Shown here one piece after another: positions 1-10,622 of a stretch of DNA of 64,000 bases. Origin of the DNA: Isoetes taiwanensis (lineage: Eukaryota > Streptophyta > Lycopodiopsida > Isoetales > Isoetaceae); NCBI GenBank assembly GCA_021234155.1, contig JAJEKV010000505.1, positions 62,001 through 126,000 of the forward strand. The letters are read 5' to 3'. The notes below the pieces were generated by a model. It was not told the DNA's origin, searched no databases, and was given only the letters and a program-made list of their open reading frames with translations. Position 1 is the stretch's first letter, and each line of letters opens with the position of its first letter. The position numbers were made by a program, and so were the translations under genes.

Positions 1-115
1 TATAAACATTATGCCCAATTAGATATTTTATCAAAGATCTCTCGAACAAGTTTTTCAACGAGCTAAAGGGCGTCGGAACGAGTCGGGATGCAACGTCATG
101 CCAAACAAATCTATT

Positions 116-154
116 ACGCCACCCGGAACCATTTAAGGGGTTCCGTGGTGGCGT
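116..154. repeat. Short GC-rich hairpin
   Basis: The left arm (116-130) pairs with the right arm (139-154) over 15 base pairs with a single bulged A; the loop is AT-rich. It reads ACGCCACC...GGTGGCGT at its base. It lies in otherwise featureless sequence (1-748) that may be the edge of a decayed retroelement. No terminator or RNA gene is implied. Confidence 0.6.
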
Positions 155-748
155 ATCAGAACTTTTGGCATAACTTTTGCATTTGGATTCCATTTTCTAT
201 GTTCTTTAGTTGGTTAGAAAGCTTGTTTGAGGACTTTAATAAACATAATAATTAAACATAATGTTCATACAAATGGGCTCCAAATTTGGCTCTTGGTCGA
301 TCAAAGGTGCAAGGCAACACCATCTAGGGCAAATTGGGCCCGCCGGTTTGGCCCCTTTGGGGAAAAAACTTTTGCCATGCCCGCTTTGGCCCTTGGAACA
401 TAATCTTTTGTTCTAACCGAACTTTTATTGTTGTGCAGAATCAAGGGCTATGAGAGTCTTGACAAATCGAGAAGTCTACCCACATGAGGTAGAAGAGGAG
501 GAAAATAAGTCACCGAAGCTTCCAAGAATTCATGGAGAGGACTAAGCTTTGAATAGAAACAACGCCGCCATCTCATCTACCCCGCACGATTCGAAAATTT
601 TGCATCATTCTAATAAAAACCCTATATTCTAAAAATTTGGGTTCATTTGAGGAGGCATATGGACTTAGGGAAAGTCCATATATAATGAAATTGTGCTTAA
701 AATTGCTTCATCCTAAGCTATCCATTTTATGGTGGCGATCACTCATAG

Positions 749-1348
749 ATGTGTATGGGTAAACAACATTGTTCATCGATTTCGGCCCGAAGTCTCGCGG
801 ATCCGCCCCTCTTTGCACGCAGAGGGATGAGACAATTGAGCGTAACGCTTTTTCTTGTGTCACCATGTTCGGACCGCTTGGCGATTGGCCGAAGTCTTTT
901 CCATTGTGACTTGAATAGTCGACAGATCCTATTGTCGATCTATCCTAGTTCTTGGGACAAGTTGGCAAAGAGGGCTTTCCACTTAGCATCCGCTTGGATC
1001 ATGGTCCATCCGAAGAGACGAAATCTCCTCATCTTCAAGGGACAGCTCTTTTTGGATGCGCGCAAGTGCTTAGCGATGCCCGTAGTCGCATTGTGAAGGC
1101 GTACAAGTGTTCTTCCTTGAAGGATGACATCAAAAGTGTCATTTGGGAGCAATATCTTTGATTCGCACCTACTCATAGCAAATAGTTGTGCTCATAGTGA
1201 TCGTGTTCCTCTTTTTCTATGTTATGTATGTGGTGGGTAGTGTTGCTCTAGTGGATATCTTCTCCAGCGGGTTTTGAGTCCCCATGTACTCTTTGTATTC
1301 TTTTGAGTAATAAAGGTCCACGCTCATCAAAAAAAAAAAAAAAAAAAA
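749..1348 (+). mobile_element. Retroposed sequence ending in a poly-A tail
   Basis: An uninterrupted run of 20 A at 1329-1348 follows an AATAAA signal at 1309-1314 by 14 bases. This is the layout expected of a reverse-transcribed polyadenylated RNA (LINE end or processed retrocopy). Upstream, overlapping reading frames of 115 codons (749-1096) and 69 codons (952-1161, ending in an SVIWEQYL-like tail) are open, but I recognise no domain in either. The 5' limit is not visible, so the start given is only that of the first open frame. No clear target-site duplication was found. It could be the 3' end of a LINE or a copy of a host mRNA. Confidence 0.45.
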
Positions 1349-1494
1349 CTATTTCACATGCAATCTTTAAGCAACAGGTGCAACCTTTAAGCAACTTGGG
1401 TGATGCATTTCAAAACCACCACCAAGGCTAGGCGTTTCTTACTTTTTTTATGCAGGCTCACACAACATGCATATATTTAACTTTATGCTATATA

Positions 1495-1704
1495 CACTAC
1501 AAGAGGATGAGGGTATAGTGTCAACTCTTGTGTCAAGATATAAATGTAGTGGCAATTTTGTGTCAAAGGCTAGTACCTTGACACAAAGAGCTTCTATTGT
1601 GTCAAGAATGTGTCAATGTTGCAATGTCAAATATTTTGTCAAAATAATGACATCTTTTTGTCAAACTTATATTGTAATTTATGTGCACAATTATAACAAC
1701 TTCT
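1495..1704. repeat. Left subterminal TGTCAA array of the CACTA element
   Basis: Within about 200 bases of the left tip I count eight TGTCAA copies in direct orientation and one TTGACA in inverse orientation, mostly preceded by T or G (for example TTGTGTCAAG). In CACTA elements subterminal motifs of this kind are transposase-binding sites; the binding role here is inferred. Confidence 0.75.
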
Positions 1705-2069
1705 AAACAAACGTTATGATTAAGTTGTGCCAACCTTTTCTGAAGTCTTATAACAAAATTTCATTCAATGTTCTATAAAAAATATGACATAATGTTTATC
1801 AAGTTTACGTTGCAAAATTATGGTTTGCCAAGATTCTAAGACGATTATCAACAGTTGTATCAAGGAAAGATATTGTTATAAACACTCAAAACCTAGTCAA
1901 ATGAAGGAGAATAGATGATAGTGAAGGGTACTTGGCAATACTGAGTTGGGACCGTAAGAGCACTTAACACTGCCCATTCGATAGGGGTCAGCCGTGCCTG
2001 AGATTGGTTGTAATTGTGATGGATTAGAAGCTTAACAATATACCACTACATGTAAATATAGATGTAGTA

Positions 2070-2105
2070 AAAGGGGGCCCCTGCGGGAAAGGGGGCCCCT
2101 GCGGG
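2070..2105. repeat. Two perfect tandem copies of an 18-bp GC-rich unit
   Basis: The unit AAAGGGGGCCCCTGCGGG occurs at 2070-2087 and again at 2088-2105 with no mismatch. Each unit contains a GGGGCCCC palindrome. It sits about 575 bases inside the left end of the CACTA element, in AT-rich surroundings, and is followed by a G-run. Probably a recent slippage duplication. Confidence 0.9.
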
Positions 2106-2687
2106 ACTCGAGGGGGGAGGGGGAAGGACAAAAAGGAGAGGGTTGAAGCTCATGTTGGAAAACATTGAATAGGCTAGAATAGATAGAGAATTATAGGAAT
2201 ATGTGGAAATAGCTAAATGGTAAGTGGGACCTCCCCTTTGCTCCCCTCGCCGTTTATGGCTAAAAGCTTATCTAATTCTATTTGCTCCCCTAGTATTCGT
2301 TGTTGAATGCCAATGTCGGTCGAGCGGAGTGCTTTCGACGTTGTTGGTGTTCTTCTCCATAGATAGGTTCTTGTATGGAGTCCCATACCCCCTCCATCTG
2401 AGAATATTCCAAAAATCAATGGTCCACAAAAGAAGCTGAAAACATCCCATAATAAGTAGAGATGTTTAATAAGTAGAGATGCTATCTAACTTATTAACGA
2501 GCAAATCTTCTTGCTTTTAGCCTTCCAAATGACATATATGCCTTCTAGTTTCGATAGTGGCCCACTCATTTTGCCAATTTGGGTATCTACAACCCACATG
2601 GGTTCCCAAGCATCCTTGACCACGCCTTTCACCTGAAAAAAATAAGGCCGGGCCAATTGGAAGGAGCAGCTCTAGCTACAAAGACGA

Positions 2688-3046
2688 TTTTTTTTTTTTT
2701 TTGAGAATGGGAAACTAAGGAGCAAAAGTTAGAATATAGAGCAGCAAATAAAATATTGGATGAAAAGAAAAACAGATCAAGCTGTAGTTAATAGGAAAGT
2801 ATGGAACGGAATGGAGTAATGAAGGAGAGCTTGTGCTACGTTGGACTTTGAAAATGCGGATATAGCTTTACATTTTTGGACTTCCGATTTGCTACGTCGG
2901 AGACGAGAGGATCGACCGCCATCACACGCAAAAGCTATTTGTTTTTTTCCAATAGACTCTCCGGAATCCCTATTGGCCAGAAACAAATGAAGAATCCAGA
3001 AACCAATCAAGAATCTAGACTCTAGAGAAAAAATGGTCAAGTCCAA
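2688..3046 (-). other. Poly-T tract followed by an unassigned minus-strand open frame
   Basis: Fifteen T at 2688-2702 could be the poly-A tail of a short retroposed insertion on the minus strand, lying within the CACTA element. To its right a minus-strand frame of 89 codons (3046-2777) is open but resembles nothing I know. The far boundary and a target duplication are not visible, so this is a weak call. The remaining CACTA interior (3050-5940) contains no gene that I can support. Confidence 0.25.
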
Positions 3047-5939
3047 GCCCTAGTCGCCAGAATTCAAGGCCTCACCAGAGCCCCAAAGAGCCTCTTACAT
3101 AGCCTTTCCGTTATTTGTACCATTGCAAAAAAAAAAAGCCATAGAAAAACACCCTAAAAATAGAAACAAATTCATAAAAATTCCTAAAAATGGAAACTTA
3201 ACCACTAAAACCAACAAGCTCCTCAAACTGTCTAAAATATATGGTATTGAATATAATATCATACACAAATCATAGTCCCAACCTTGCTAGAATACCCTCC
3301 CCCAATACCAAGCGCAAAAGTTTATCTATATATTTGTGTAGAATCTAATCACAAATACAACCACCAAGTGAACCCAACCTTTACAAATATTTAAGCATAT
3401 TTTTTAATTGTAGGCCTATCATCCTAGATATAGGGAAATTAAATTACCCCAAATCGCAAATGCCCCAAATCCTTTTGATTTAGTTTATTGGCATGGTGGG
3501 AATGGGAATCCGCGATGCAAAAATTGAGGCCGAGTGGATGTTCTTGATCTTGGTCGGAGAATCGTAGGAACCCGGTCGAATTTGGCTCTTGAGGAGCCGA
3601 GGGGATGGTAACATGCTTTGAGAAAAAGGGGATCACGTTTCACTGCGTGCGAGCATCACTCTGTAGATCATGGAGCTCCGGTAAAAGCTAGGTAGGATTT
3701 TTTCTACTTTTGAATTTCTTGTATTCTTTCTTTTCCTAGTCTCTTCTATTTTCAAAAGTATAGCGGTGGCTTGTTCTTCAAGCACAAAATGATAAAGAAA
3801 AAGAGAGAAGGAAAAGCATTGAAGTAGGTCGATGTTTTCCCATCAGAGTACTATAGGTTCGCCAAGGAACAGGTTGCTAGTTGGCCATGTTTTTATGTTG
3901 TTGTGTCATATTTTTATCTTTGTTGAACAATTCAACTGGATTATAAGGTGGAGCCAAATCAAGAGTTGAAGGGTCTTATTTGAAATGGTGCATATCTTCT
4001 TCCAAGCAAAAGTTATAGAGGACTCTTTTAGGAAACATTATTATGTGCAAATCTTCTTCCAACTAAAGTTATAGTGGAATAATGTCATAGTCTTGGCAAA
4101 TATTTTAAAGCCTTGTCTTATTCTAGAGGAAAAGTTGTGAATATCTCACGAGTAGGGTGTTCAATAAGTTGAATGGAATGTGTTGAGCGCCAGTAGGGTC
4201 TATCATTGTTGCATGTCTAATATATGAAGGAATGCAGAATGACCAACGGAATTTTGTCTGGCCTTGTTGGAATGTGACTTACAGTGCACTTTGCATAACA
4301 TTTCTTGCTAAGGTGTTTAACCATAGACTTGTCTTTACTTATTAAAAGATGAAATTTGTTGTGTAACATTGTTTATTCTCATAGGAGTGTTATTGGGCCA
4401 AATTAGAAATTAAATATCTTGTTGAAGAGGCCAGTTAAATACTAATTGGGTTTTGAGTAAATTATATGGTTTCATGGATAGAGGGAGACTACAAAACGTA
4501 TTTCCGTGTCAATTAACGTTCGTGTATTTGTTTCTAGAGCCATTGTCTAATTTTCTATCTAAATCTCTTTATTTTGCTTTTTTGTTTTTCTCGGCGTAAC
4601 TCACATAGTCCAGTGTACTATAATGACCCATGGGATACAGAAGGAAGCAAGATCCTCAGGGTCTTTAATGGTGGAGTAACCATTGGCAGGCTCATTGCAG
4701 AGGTGTCGATTACACCCGGCCATTAAGACCAAAATGGAGCAGCACAACTGGCATAAACTTTCAGGTTTAATAAACAATATAGAGCTCTTAATCCTCAATT
4801 AATTAGCATTGATGTTTGAGACCTGGAATGAGACGACGATATTTATGATACCCGGAGCTCCGTGATGATGATGAAAACCAAAAGCTATTGGTAACTATGG
4901 TAATGGCCCTTACCTTTAGGTCTTACCTTTAGGTCCGTTTATAAATTGGCTAAGTTGAGATGGAATTTAAGTTTGACATTGCATAGGTTTCACATTCTAT
5001 TTCAATTGGAAAAGCATATGACATGTTAATTGGTAAATGTTAATTGGTAAACCGAATTTGTTTACACCTGAGTTTGGTGATTATGGTTCATCTCGTATTG
5101 AATCTAGTCTATTTTTTTTTCAATGCTGATTGGTTTTCCATTCATCTATTGTTTTTCTTGGCTTTACAACTTGTTTTAAACACAAAACAAACATTGCCAA
5201 TTGCACGTAATGGCTTTTTAATCAAATAGCTATAACGCGACAAGGCAATCTGTCAAAGTCAGACATTGCTAGGTACGATAAAAAGATTGCAGTTATAAAA
5301 GCTTTAGGGTCTTATGGCTTGTACAACTTCTCGTGTTAGGTAATGTGCTATGAGATCTTGCTTCTCATGAACCTTTTTCCTACGGTGAGTTTTGAGGAGG
5401 GCTTTACGTGATTTTTTTCGATTGTAGCCAATAATAAAATGTCGATTCTCTTGGTAATAATCTTGCTATTTCTTTCTAGAAGTTTACTTCAATTTGAATG
5501 CAAATTGCCTTTGTCTTTGCTGGTACAATTATAAAAGCTTTGCTGGTACAAGGATCTTGCCAGCGTTCTGGGCAAAAGCTTTGGGGCAAACTATAGAAGT
5601 CGCTATGGTTAGAGAGCTGGCATTTGAGTCAAATAACTCTTGAGTAGTTTTTTAAACGTGTGGTGAACTTACTTTATCTGAGGAGAACAAATGTGAAGGA
5701 GAATGATGGTCGGAAGGTTGTCACACGATCCGTAGGGATTGCAAAAACAAGTTGATTAAGATATTTTATTGTTTAAAATATCTTCGAGACTTGTTTATGA
5801 ACATATGAATTTTTATATATGGGCATTTGATTTCTCGAACCTTTATCTTTATGAGTAAATAAAGTTTCTCAACTTTAATTGGTTAATGGAAAAGTACTTG
5901 TCGTTACCTTTCTGTCATAAAGTAGTTTATTTCTCTTCT

Positions 5940-6544
5940 TGTTGTGATAGATACTTATTCTGACAAAAAGAATAGGCACATTAACCGATGCAAAGTATAT
6001 GAGATTTTAGTCACTAAGTTTTCATCGATTATTGTCTTACTAGTGGAATCAAGGTGTGTTATAATTTTGTCACAAAGATTGCTATTGATGTTATTACAAT
6101 TGACAAAAGAGATGTACTACCTTTGTTGTTAGCTTGCCACAAATACGACGAAATATTGAGTTTACATCTCCCTAGTATTTGTTGCAAGTGCGTTTGCATG
6201 GTGTCAAAAAAGAATAACAATATGATGGTACTAAACTCTTATAGAATTAAAAAAAATTGATGTTATCTTGACACTTTTGTTGCAATGTTGTTTCAAACGG
6301 CCAGTGGTTTGACATTAAAGTGTTGCAACGTTGTTTGAAATGGCTTTTGTGTCAAATGTTGTAACAAATAATTAAGACTCAAGGTTGACACAATATTTGA
6401 CGCTCGGGTGACAACTTTGTGGCAAATGATCGCGTCATGTATAGTGTCAAAAATATAACAAGATAAGGAGTTCCAAAGGGTCGGTTTGTGTCAAAAATTT
6501 TGACGTTATAATTTGACAATAATAACGCTCCTTCTCTTGTAGTG
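5940..6544. repeat. Right subterminal TGTCAA/TTGACA array of the CACTA element
   Basis: From about 5950 to the right tip the motif recurs in both orientations (for example near 6200, 6274, 6311, 6355, 6387, 6444, 6489 and 6514). The density rises in the last 300 bases and mirrors the left-end array, which supports 6544 as the true end. Confidence 0.7.
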
Positions 6545-7325
6545 TATCTTTTCCATTTCTCTCATAAAACACATATCAGTGGTATGGATTCAGTACCCTA
6601 CAACATGATCCATGTGAAGTACTAATGTTTTGCAATTGGCCATTACATGCTTGCAACAGACAGGCACTCAATTTTACCAGCCAACAGTATGAGAATGAGA
6701 TGCTCTGGAAACAGCTATGGTTCTTGCTTTGGTTGCTGAAAGGGATACTTTTAAGTTGCATAGGCTGGTCGAAGAAGATACTATTAGGCCCTTTGTGTGG
6801 GCCATTGGATGGAACTGAAAATTGCATGTGAAATAGTGGATGCTAGCATGTTGTAACATCCTTAGTTGGATAGATTGTTTATGTATTGTTGATGGGGAAC
6901 ATACATGATGCTTGCCATTTGTTCAACTTGATACGTGCCCTCAATGTCATATCATGGAGTGCTATGATAACAGGATGTGCCATAGACAAGGTAGAGAACA
7001 TGAGAACATCAAAATGAACAACTTTTGTGATTGCCTGTTGTGCCATTGTATCATGTTCACACAGTAAATGGTGACACTGCCACATCAAACAAAGTGGTCT
7101 CTTTGCTCAACGGCAGAATAGTGCCAATGTATGTTTGATTTAATTGTGTTACTTCGTGTAACTTATAGTATGTAAGTTGCTTTATAGACTACAAACTACT
7201 TGAAATGTACAATTTAATTCAAATGCATGATTTGTCAAGTGAACCTTCAAGCATCTAGATATAACATTCTATCACTATTACAAAACATGGGTTCACATTC
7301 CAAGTCACAAACGGTGACTTGATTG

Positions 7326-7525
7326 TATCATTAACATGTTTCCAACTTCGCCTAGATAAACAATGCTCAAAACGTTTGGACTATAATATGCAAATATAAG
7401 GCAACTTGGTTCTATCATCAAGTGGTTTCCAACTTTGCCGAGCTAAACAAGGCTAGAAAAAAATTGGACCATAATATCCAAATGTAAGGCTAGAAATGTT
7501 TGGACCATAATCTCCAAATGTAAGA
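7326..7525. repeat. Diverged tandem repeat of about 87 bp
   Basis: A unit beginning TATCATTAACATGTTTCCAA at 7326 is repeated from 7413 with roughly 80-85% identity, and the last third of the unit appears again at about 7490-7525 (TTTGGACCATAATCTCCAAA). No gene is evident between the CACTA element and 8000. The tract could be internal to the Helitron that ends at 8010. Confidence 0.65.
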
Positions 7526-7982
7526 CGACGTTACACTTTTCCAAAGTGATATCATAATAGTAGCAACACTATAACGTTGACGTTATTAGCGCTCAACTCC
7601 ATAACAATCCCATTCGAAATTAGTTTTCATGCAACATCTTGATACGATCTTTATGTGTACTGAGGATGATGACTCCAGTTAATCATTTACAATGTCCCAC
7701 CATATGCCTAGCCTCATAGAGTGTTATAGACTTTGACTATAGCCTCACCCCAAAATTTGCTCAGATTAGCACTTTACTCACACTCAGGCTTGCTATGAAC
7801 AAGGATTGTGTTGTTCTACTCAAAGCTCTCAAAGATAATGATGCAACACTATCTAATATAAAGGAGCTAAGTTTCTTTTAAACGTTTGGATATTTTCGTT
7901 ATTATAAAAAGTTACAAATTTGAATTATTACTTCACGTTTTTTTTTTATTGCAGTCAAAACATTTACACGCTCCCAACTTAT

Positions 7983-8010
7983 GCCCAGCAACGCTGGGCA
8001 CTGTTACTAG
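7983..8010 (+). mobile_element. Helitron 3' terminus (copy 1)
   Basis: GCCCAGC-AAC-GCTGGGC (7983-7999) forms a perfect 7-bp hairpin, followed after seven bases by CTAG (8007-8010) and then T. A GC-rich hairpin just upstream of a CTRR end, inserted before T, is the established signature of a Helitron 3' terminus. Almost the same end recurs at 21636-21663 and 22170-22197. The 5' TC end was not identified and no Rep/helicase coding is visible, so this copy is non-autonomous or truncated. Confidence 0.75.
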
Positions 8011-8219
8011 TAACTAGTATTCTTTTAACATCATCGCCGTGGTGAACTAGTTCTTACTTAACCTTCACACACAGGTGATGCCTTGTGAACCTCTGAAAGC
8101 CATTCTAAAGTTAGAGCTTTCCATATTTGCATGTCATATGCCAACAATCAGATGGTACCTCAGTATGCGGTGCCTTGTGAAGCTCTGAAAGCGATCCTCA
8201 CCATGAAGCAATCACTATT

Positions 8220-8293
8220 ATATATAGTTACAAGCTCACCAAACCAATAAAATACTCCAACAAAATTCATTGAAAATTGCTCATGTGATTCAC
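8220..8293 (+). repeat. Direct repeat, left copy (partner at 9224-9294)
   Basis: About 70 bases containing CAATAAAATACTCCAACAAA and ending in GCTCATGTGATTCAC match 9224-9294 at roughly 75-80% identity. The two copies flank the minus-strand primer-site relic at 8555-8566, so they may be parts of one decayed retroelement. Confidence 0.5.
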
Positions 8294-8554
8294 AAGAAGG
8301 ATTTGATGGTCCTATTAATTATCCTTCTATTTCCACTATAAAAGCGTCTTTTGTTGTGCTAGATCATCTTCTTTGGTGGTGATCCATCGTGGCTCAGTGC
8401 TACAACTTCCCAAAGCAATTCTACTTTGGTGTACAGAGCTACCACTTGTCTCCATCCGTCATATCCCATGCCCTCAGAAACTTGAGGCTCGATATGCATT
8501 TCACTCAGGGTTTGCCATTTCCTAAGTGCAGGATCTCTTTCAATTCTGGAGTTT

Positions 8555-8566
8555 GCTCTAATACCA
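8555..8566 (-). other. Primer-binding site and LTR edge of a minus-strand retrotransposon relic
   Basis: On the minus strand this reads TGGTATTAGAGC, one mismatch from the TGGTATCAGAGC complementary to the 3' end of plant initiator tRNA-Met. It directly follows a minus-strand sequence ending in ...CTCTACA, the CA expected of an LTR end (LTR to the right, from 8567). The interior to the left (8300-8555) has only short broken frames. The outer LTR boundary and second LTR are not visible. Probably a Copia-type fragment, by analogy with elements using this primer. Confidence 0.5.
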
Positions 8567-9033
8567 TGTAGAGTCTAGAGCAAAATGCAAATCAAAATAC
8601 TAGAAAATAAAAATGAATAAAATATAGTAGGCATTTGGCTAATATATCCAAATGGAAAGTTCACATGAGACCTACAATCAGCAACAGTTGAGCAGATGGG
8701 CATGACTAGCTGCACATCAATTCTCGCTGATGGATGTACGAGGGTTTCCTACCAAATTAGCAGTGCTGCGATGGAACTTACAAAGCTGCTCAGAATGTCA
8801 TGCCCACGTGTCCATTGTTGGGCAAGTTCTAGGGTAGAGAAGGTTTGTTCCAGTTGATAGAAATTTTCGGTTGAGCTAGCGGATCATAGAGAAAATTTCT
8901 GGTAGATTTTTACACATGTTTGTATAAGGGCAATACAAATTTCCCATTGAGAACTAAAATATCTGGCTATTTTTGAGGAAACATTACGAAATATTTAGAT
9001 TTTTGGTATGGTACATTTCTCGAGACTGCAATG

Positions 9034-9115
9034 GCACATGTATCAAAAACACATAGGATGGACCACTATCTAAAGCACATGTATCAAAAACACATAGGAT
9101 GGACCACTGTCTAAA
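9034..9115. repeat. 41-bp tandem duplication
   Basis: GCACATGTATCAAAAACACA and the 21 bases after it occur at 9034-9074 and 9075-9115 with one difference (ACTATC against ACTGTC). A related GGATGGACCACCATC sits at about 9142, suggesting a third degenerate unit. It is intergenic, about 600 bases upstream of the 272-aa gene. Confidence 0.85.
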
Positions 9116-9223
9116 TTTGAATTAACAACTGTCTAGACAAGAGGATGGACCACCATCCATGTCTAAAAGAGGATGGACACACTTGTCTAAAATTGGGATT
9201 GTCTAGATGGAGCAATTGCTGTG

Positions 9224-9294
9224 AGATATAGCTAAGGGCTCCCAAGACCAATATAATACTCCATCGAAATTCAAAAATTGCTCATGTTATTCAC
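9224..9294 (+). repeat. Direct repeat, right copy (partner at 8220-8293)
   Basis: Contains CAATATAATACTCCATCGAA and ends GCTCATGTTATTCAC. See the left copy. Together they bracket about 930 bases that include the primer-site relic. Confidence 0.5.
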
Positions 9295-9664
9295 GTGGTA
9301 CCCATGTCATCTTCAATATAAAAAAAGAAAGATCCCACCTAGGAGCCTATGCGAAGCTCTGGCACCGTGGCAGCATATCAATGTACCAATGGAGGCTGTT
9401 CGTCTGGAATATAATAGAGTTACCTTTGTCAGGCTGATGTGGTACAATCCCGGTGATTCCATCCCTTAGAATAACCAACTGTCATGATGCTGCCACGACC
9501 TGTAACAAGTTCAACAATATATTAAACTTGCCTATTCTGATTGTTCTTATCGAATTATCCCATGTGGAGCTCTGGAATCCTACAATAATACAGTACGGTG
9601 CCATGCCAGCCATGTGAACCAGCAGAAATTGCAGGAACAGATCAGAAATCCTCTTAAGTAAAAA

Positions 9665-9670
9665 TATAAA
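9665..9670 (+). promoter_or_regulatory. TATA box of the 272-aa gene
   Basis: TATAAA lies 48 bases before the ATG at 9718, in a GC-richer leader. With transcription starting about 30 bases downstream of the TATA box the 5' UTR would be about 20 bases. This assignment is by position only. Confidence 0.5.
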
Positions 9671-9717
9671 CAGCCCTGGCGTTCGTTCATGAAGTCCCAT
9701 ATCGATGCGATTTGCAA

Positions 9718-10536
9718 ATGGCTTCAAAGCTGCTGTTGACTCCAGAGCAAGCACGATTTAACAAGGAATTGTTTCAGCGTGCGTCTGCCTCTGCCAAGCT
9801 ACCGCCCATTGAATACGAACCTTCTACCGCCCAGCCTTTCCTTGAGCCTGTTTCTACCCAAAATACCGCCAGTACTCTAGCCGTTAGTAATGGAACCATC
9901 AAGTCCGGCTATCCTCCTCCACCAAATTCCACAATATTTTCCGACGAGAGATATCACGAGCATGTGATGTCTACAATTTTCAGCACAGCTATGGCGAGCG
10001 TGGGCTACGTGCCCAACTCGCCTATCAGTTCTCCCGAGCAGGAAGCCATCGGCTTCTCCATGTTCTTGTCAGAGCTCGCCTATTATAACCCCTTTATGCA
10101 CGATGTGAAAGCCAACTCCACCGACTACGAGCACAACTCCACCGACTGCGAGCCTCTCCTGAACGCAATTTCCGGTTTCATTGAATCTGTTGAGTCCACA
10201 ATGGGCGCATCAAATGCCCAGGAGGTGGCCACAGAAATTACAAATATGCTCCAAGCTGCATCTGCAGACAAGGTGGCCAAGACTCTGTTCAGTGTGTATC
10301 GAATCAATGGAGATGTCATCGGTTGGACTTTTCCATGGCCAGTGGGAACCGTATTCTGGAGCAGCGTTAAGATGGAGACGCACACCAGTGGCAAGTCAAC
10401 CGTGCAGAAGCAGAAGCTTGAACTGAGGAGCTATAGCTATACGATCGTGAGTCCATTAGTAGTAGCTTGTGCAGATGAGCTTGCAGCTGCTATCCCGGTA
10501 CCTGTGTCTCAGTTTGTTGATTCTATCAACCCATGA
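9718..10536 (+). CDS. Single-exon protein of unknown family, 272 aa
   Basis: The frame is open from an in-frame TTG at 9712, but the first ATG is at 9718 in a good plant start context (GCAAATGGCT), giving MASKLLL... and 272 residues. Codon use is balanced and the opposing frames are short, so it looks truly coding. I recognise no domain. Visible features: a Ser/Thr/Pro-rich N-terminal third (residues 22-75); a short internal duplication, NSTDYEH then NSTDCE (133-145); a predicted helical stretch (146-192); and a more hydrophobic C-terminal part with WTFPWPVGTVFW (203-214) and SYTIVSPLVVACADELAAAIP (240-260, partly apolar). There is no signal peptide or clear membrane anchor. It is flanked by repeats on both sides and has a TATA box 48 bases upstream. 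It could be a lineage-specific gene or the last exon of a larger one; no function is proposed. Confidence 0.7.
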   Translation: MASKLLLTPEQARFNKELFQRASASAKLPPIEYEPSTAQPFLEPVSTQNTASTLAVSNGTIKSGYPPPPNSTIFSDERYHEHVMSTIFSTAMASVGYVPNSPISSPEQEAIGFSMFLSELAYYNPFMHDVKANSTDYEHNSTDCEPLLNAISGFIESVESTMGASNAQEVATEITNMLQAASADKVAKTLFSVYRINGDVIGWTFPWPVGTVFWSSVKMETHTSGKSTVQKQKLELRSYSYTIVSPLVVACADELAAAIPVPVSQFVDSINP

Positions 10537-10566
10537 GGTCTTTTATGTTAGTCAAGAAGATATATC

Positions 10567-10622
10567 GTCTATCTAATGTTTTTGTTAGTTGTTGGTCTAT
10601 CTAATGTTTTTGTTGGTTGTTG
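10567..10622. repeat. 28-bp tandem duplication in the 3' flank of the 272-aa gene
   Basis: GTCTATCTAATGTTTTTGTT plus eight bases occurs at 10567-10594 and 10595-10622 with a single A/G difference. It begins 31 bases after the stop codon, so it probably lies in the 3' UTR. Confidence 0.85.

Larger units (their letters stand above)
1495..6544. mobile_element. Non-autonomous CACTA (En/Spm-type) transposon
   Basis: The left end reads CACTACAAGAGG (from 1495) and the right end reads CTTCTCTTGTAGTG (to 6544), giving an inverted terminal repeat that matches the CACTACAAGA ends typical of plant CACTA elements. Both ends carry dense subterminal arrays of TGTCAA/TTGACA. In known CACTA elements such short subterminal motifs bind the transposase. 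The interior of about 4.6 kb has no open frame above 90 codons and nothing like a transposase, so the copy should depend on one encoded elsewhere. The flanking trinucleotides (ATA before, TAT after) are not an exact 3-bp duplication. A secondary insertion may lie inside (poly-T at 2688-2702). Confidence 0.85.

Noticed and set aside
9482..9754. 90-codon minus-strand frame overlapping the start of the 272-aa gene
   Set aside because: It runs antisense over the TATA box and start codon, begins inside the coding region and has no recognisable feature.
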